From: Gammaproteobacteria bacterium
GTDB lineage: Bacteria; Pseudomonadota; Gammaproteobacteria; Pseudomonadales; Halieaceae
Assembly (NCBI GenBank): GCA_002748505.1
Contig: PDSN01000063.1
Location: forward strand, 1-8,716
Length of the DNA: 8,716 nucleotides
Direction of reading: 5' to 3'
Under the pieces are notes generated by a model. It saw only the letters and a list, made by a program, of their open reading frames with translations. It made no database searches and was not told the DNA's origin. The position numbers were made by a program, and so were the translations under genes. This document shows positions 6,212 through 8,716 of the stretch, in pieces. Position 1 is the stretch's first letter, and every line of letters begins with the position of its first letter.

Positions 6212-7225
6212 TTGAATACACCATCATCCAGCGCGGCCGGTGCGCCGCGCCTCATCACTTTGGAACCCAACGATGCCCGCTTTCTGGCCACACTTTGTGG
6301 TCAGTTCGACAGCCATCTGCGCCAGATAGAATCGCGCCTGGATGTCCGCATCAGCGCCCGAGGCAATCGCTTTGCGATTGAAGGCGAGGCGGAACGCATT
6401 GACCAGGGCGCACGCCTGTTAACAAAGCTCTACGAAGACATCAGCAAGGGCGCCACATTAAGCCCGGAGACCCTGCATTTGCAGATGCAGCAGGCGGGGC
6501 TGGAGCAATTATCTGAAAACAGCGCCGCAAGCCCGGAGCACGACAGCGCCGAACCGCTGCTGGTCATTCGCACCAAACGCGCCACTATCAAACCGCGCGG
6601 CAAAAACCAGCAGAGTTATGTGCGCACCATTCAAAACCGCGATATCAACTTTGGCATTGGCCCTGCGGGCACGGGCAAGACCTATTTGGCAGTCGCCTGT
6701 GCGGTACAAGCCCTGCTTGAAGAGCAGGTACGCCGCATTCTGTTGGTGCGCCCAGCGGTGGAAGCCGGTGAAAAGCTGGGCTTTTTACCCGGCGACTTGA
6801 GCCAGAAAATCGACCCCTATCTGCGTCCGCTCTACGACGCCCTTTATGAAATGCTGGGCTTTGAGGTGGTCAACAAATACATCGAGCGCAACATCATCGA
6901 AGTTGCGCCCCTGGCTTTCATGCGCGGCAGAACCTTGAACAACAGTTTTATTATTCTGGATGAAGCACAAAACACCACGCGCGAACAGATGAAAATGTTC
7001 CTGACGCGTATTGGCTTTGGCTCTACCGCAGTGATTACCGGGGATATCACACAGATCGACCTGCCCCGTGGCGCACATTCTGGCCTCACCCATGCCACCC
7101 GTATTCTGGGTGATGTCAAAGGCATCGGTTTTACCCATTTCCAAAACCGCGATGTGGTGCGCCATCCACTGGTGCAGCGCATCGTGCAGGCCTATGACGA
7201 ACACGAAGCCGCAGGCAATAATTAG
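6212..7225 (+). CDS. ybeZ: PhoH-like ATPase YbeZ (PhoL)
   Basis: YbeZ is a cytosolic PhoH-family P-loop ATPase that works with the endoribonuclease YbeY in RNA handling under stress. The 337-aa protein has an N-terminal KH/PhoH-associated region (about residues 14-75, beginning ITLEPNDARFLATLCG, close to E. coli ITLEPADNARLLSLCG), a linker, then the ATPase with Walker A GPAGTGKT (150-157) and Walker B FIILDEAQN (246-254; D250, E251), plus the conserved LVRPAVEAGEKLGFLPGD segment (178-195). The start is TTG at 6212: an in-frame TAA at 6203-6205 rules out anything further upstream, and the N-terminus then matches the family. There is no clear ribosome binding site, so initiation may be weak. 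The stop is 1 nt before ybeY. Confidence 0.95.
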   Translation: MNTPSSSAAGAPRLITLEPNDARFLATLCGQFDSHLRQIESRLDVRISARGNRFAIEGEAERIDQGARLLTKLYEDISKGATLSPETLHLQMQQAGLEQLSENSAASPEHDSAEPLLVIRTKRATIKPRGKNQQSYVRTIQNRDINFGIGPAGTGKTYLAVACAVQALLEEQVRRILLVRPAVEAGEKLGFLPGDLSQKIDPYLRPLYDALYEMLGFEVVNKYIERNIIEVAPLAFMRGRTLNNSFIILDEAQNTTREQMKMFLTRIGFGSTAVITGDITQIDLPRGAHSGLTHATRILGDVKGIGFTHFQNRDVVRHPLVQRIVQAYDEHEAAGNN

Positions 7226-7226
7226 C

Positions 7227-7739
7227 ATGACAACCCAGCTCGACATTCAAGTTGCCTGCGCGGAACCCGTGCCCGACGAGGATGAGATACGACGCTTTGT
7301 CACCGCCGCGCTGGCTGACCATCACAACAACGCCGAGTTGAGTATACGTTTGGTCTCAGAAGACGAGATGACCGCGCTTAATGAGCAATACCGCAACAAA
7401 TCCGGCAGTACCAATGTACTGTCTTTTCCCGCGGACTTACCGCCTGAACTCGGCTTGGCTCTGCTTGGCGACATCGTGATTTGCGCCGCAGTTGTCGAGC
7501 GCGAAGCGCGGGTGCAAAATAAAGACAGCCTCGCCCATTGGGCTCATATGCTGATACACGGCTGTTTGCATTTGCAAGGCTATGACCATATCGAGCACAA
7601 TGATGCAGAGCGCATGGAAGCGCTGGAAGTGGAGCTTTTGGCCAACCTCGGCTTCAGCAACCCGTATATTGACAACATTGATGACTTTTCCAACCACATG
7701 CCATGGAGTAACAGCTGCTATGACCGACGAGCGCAGTAA
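7227..7739 (+). CDS. ybeY: endoribonuclease / rRNA maturation factor YbeY
   Basis: YbeY is a zinc-dependent single-strand RNA nuclease involved in 16S rRNA 3'-end maturation, 70S quality control and heat-shock survival. The 170-aa protein carries the metal motif HGCLHLQGYDH with H111, H115 and H121, the conserved Y-R56 before TNVLSFP (62-68), and the LGDIVI strand (80-85). The start at ATG 7227 lies 1 nt after the ybeZ stop and has no strong ribosome binding site, so it is likely translated by coupling; an in-frame ATG inside ybeZ (7068) is rejected because it overlaps ybeZ by about 160 nt. The C-terminus runs about 15 residues past the usual end (E. coli 155 aa) and overlaps corC by 20 nt. 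Confidence 0.96.
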   Translation: MTTQLDIQVACAEPVPDEDEIRRFVTAALADHHNNAELSIRLVSEDEMTALNEQYRNKSGSTNVLSFPADLPPELGLALLGDIVICAAVVEREARVQNKDSLAHWAHMLIHGCLHLQGYDHIEHNDAERMEALEVELLANLGFSNPYIDNIDDFSNHMPWSNSCYDRRAQ

Positions 7740-8580
7740 CACCGACAAGGAACGACGATCATGGGTAGACAAACTCTCTACTTTGTTTTCCACCGAGCCT
7801 CGCACCCGAAGTGATTTGGATGACCTACTGACTATCGCCAGGGATAACAAAATCATCGACGATGAGGCCAAGGGCATCATCGAAGGCGCACTACAGGTCT
7901 CGGGAATGCAGGTGCGGGATATTATGATTCCCCGCTCGCGAATGCACATATTGGAGCTAAACCATCCCCTGCCCAAGCTCTTGAAAAACGTTATTCAAGG
8001 GGGGCATTCGCGCTACCCGGTGGTAGGCGAAAACATCGACGATGTGGTGGGCATTTTGCTGGTTAAAGACTTACTGCCACAGATCCTGGAGCCATCCGGC
8101 GCAGATTTCGATCTCAAAACCCTGCTGCGCAAAGTGTATATCGTGCCCGAAAGCAAACGCCTCAATGTGTTGCTAAAAGAGTTCCGTGAAAATCGCAATC
8201 ACATGGCCGTTGTAATTGACGAGTACGGCGGTGTCGCGGGGGTTATCACCATCGAGGACGTACTTGAGGAAATCGTCGGTGAAATTGAGGATGAAACAGA
8301 CACCGAGGGCGACCGCTTGATTCGCAAAATTCGCGACGATGACTATATCGTGCAGGCACTGACGCCTATTAGTGAATTTAACGAGTATTTTGGCGCAAAC
8401 CTTTCTGACCTGGAATTTGATACCATCGGTGGCCTTGTCGTTAACACATTTGGCCATATGCCGGTGCGCGATGAGCAAGTTATCATTGGTAATTTTGAGT
8501 TTACGGTGATAAACGCCGACCTTCGCAGGGTGCAAAGTCTGCGCCTGCGTCCTGCGAGGCACGGCGACACCGACGAATGA
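7720..8580 (+). CDS. corC: CBS-domain protein CorC (YbeX)
   Basis: CorC/YbeX is a cytosolic CBS-pair protein historically linked to Mg2+/Co2+ efflux and, more recently, to ribosome and RNA homeostasis. The 286-aa protein has a short N-terminal region, RVRDIMIPRS-type opening (VRDIMIPRS, 65-73), CBS domain 1 (about 68-125), CBS domain 2 (about 135-190, HMAVVIDEYGGVAGVITIED at 161-180) and a CorC/HlyC C-terminal domain (about 205-280, with FDTIGGLVVNTFGHMP at 233-248). It lacks the membrane-bound DUF21 domain of longer relatives. The start is ATG 7720, giving MTDERSN, which fits the family length (E. coli 292 aa); in-frame ATGs from 7582 add ybeY-shadow sequence. GGAG (7705-7708) is 11 nt upstream, inside ybeY. 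The stop overlaps the lnt start. Confidence 0.95.
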   Translation: MTDERSNTDKERRSWVDKLSTLFSTEPRTRSDLDDLLTIARDNKIIDDEAKGIIEGALQVSGMQVRDIMIPRSRMHILELNHPLPKLLKNVIQGGHSRYPVVGENIDDVVGILLVKDLLPQILEPSGADFDLKTLLRKVYIVPESKRLNVLLKEFRENRNHMAVVIDEYGGVAGVITIEDVLEEIVGEIEDETDTEGDRLIRKIRDDDYIVQALTPISEFNEYFGANLSDLEFDTIGGLVVNTFGHMPVRDEQVIIGNFEFTVINADLRRVQSLRLRPARHGDTDE

Positions 8581-8716
8581 CCCTGCCCCAACCCTTTGCC
8601 CTGCTTGTCGCCATCGCCTGCGGGGCACTGGTCACGTTTTCCTTAGCACCCTATAACATCTGGCCAGCGAGCTTACTAAGCCTCGCTGGTTTTATTTTTA
8701 TCCTCGACAAAACCCA
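8577..8716 (+). CDS. lnt: apolipoprotein N-acyltransferase Lnt (5' fragment)
   Basis: Lnt is an inner-membrane enzyme that adds the third acyl chain to lipoproteins. Only 46 codons are inside the window. The reading begins MTLPQPFALLVAIACGAL and continues with TFSLAPYNIWPASLLSLAG, matching the first membrane helices of E. coli Lnt ([25 protein letters not shown]). The ATG overlaps the corC stop in the arrangement ATGA, so translation is probably coupled to corC. Position after ybeZ-ybeY-corC is the standard proteobacterial order, which supports the name in spite of the short length. Confidence 0.9.
   Translation, partial: MTLPQPFALLVAIACGALVTFSLAPYNIWPASLLSLAGFIFILDKT

Noticed and set aside
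7068..7226. Longer ybeY start at the in-frame ATG 7068
   Set aside because: It would add 53 residues that are merely another frame of ybeZ; YbeY similarity begins after ATG 7227.
6785..7246. 153-codon minus-strand frame opposite ybeZ
   Set aside because: Antisense shadow of the PhoH ATPase domain, no independent start signal or motif.
7582..7719. Longer corC start at the in-frame ATG 7582
   Set aside because: The added 46 residues are another frame of ybeY, and the usual CorC length fits the ATG at 7720.
7437..7976. 179-codon minus-strand frame opposite ybeY and corC
   Set aside because: Covers two clear plus-strand genes and has no family resemblance.
8173..8628. 151-codon minus-strand frame opposite corC and lnt
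   Set aside because: Antisense shadow; the plus-strand corC-lnt junction is of standard form.
1..8716. tRNA or rRNA genes, CRISPR array, insertion sequences, attachment sites
   Set aside because: Almost all the sequence is accounted for by core genes, the gaps are at most 223 nt, and none shows cloverleaf arms, regular repeats, transposase sequence or terminal inverted repeats.

Overview
The window reads as chromosomal core sequence from a gammaproteobacterium. The gene content (cmoA-cmoB wobble modification pair, a LonA protease outside any clpX context, a DUF1820-type gene beside miaB, and miaB-ybeZ-ybeY-corC-lnt in that order) resembles Pseudomonas and the Cellvibrionaceae-type marine gammaproteobacteria. 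The exact family is an inference from gene order and protein resemblance recalled from memory. Coding density is high and no mobile element, RNA gene, CRISPR array or prophage signature is visible.

Left half, minus strand (1-4579), in transcription order: a DUF1820-family small protein (4579 to 4250), lon (4175 to 1731), cmoA (1640 to 909) and cmoB (902 to beyond the left edge). CmoA makes carboxy-SAM and CmoB uses it to build the cmo5U34 wobble base in tRNA; the two genes are 6 nt apart. Lon is complete, with an intact Walker A/B pair and an intact Ser-Lys catalytic dyad, and carries an acidic N-terminal leader before its substrate-binding domain.

Right half, plus strand (4803-8716): miaB (ms2i6A37 tRNA modification), ybeZ (PhoH-like ATPase), ybeY (endoribonuclease/rRNA maturation), corC (CBS-domain protein) and the start of lnt (apolipoprotein N-acyltransferase), cut by the right edge. 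ybeZ-ybeY (1 nt apart), ybeY-corC (20 nt overlap) and corC-lnt (ATGA overlap) are tightly packed and look translationally coupled.

The most interesting regulatory signal is a pair of sequences that fit the heat-shock sigma-32 (RpoH) promoter pattern: one in the gap directly before lon (CTTGAAA ... CCCCATAG) and one directly before miaB (CCTTGAG ... CCCCATTT), the latter overlapping a perfect TATAAT. Together they suggest that protein quality control (Lon) and RNA quality control/modification (MiaB, YbeZ, YbeY) are induced by the same stress from neighbouring divergent transcription units. No new type of system is visible; the least understood component is the DUF1820 protein between the two promoters.
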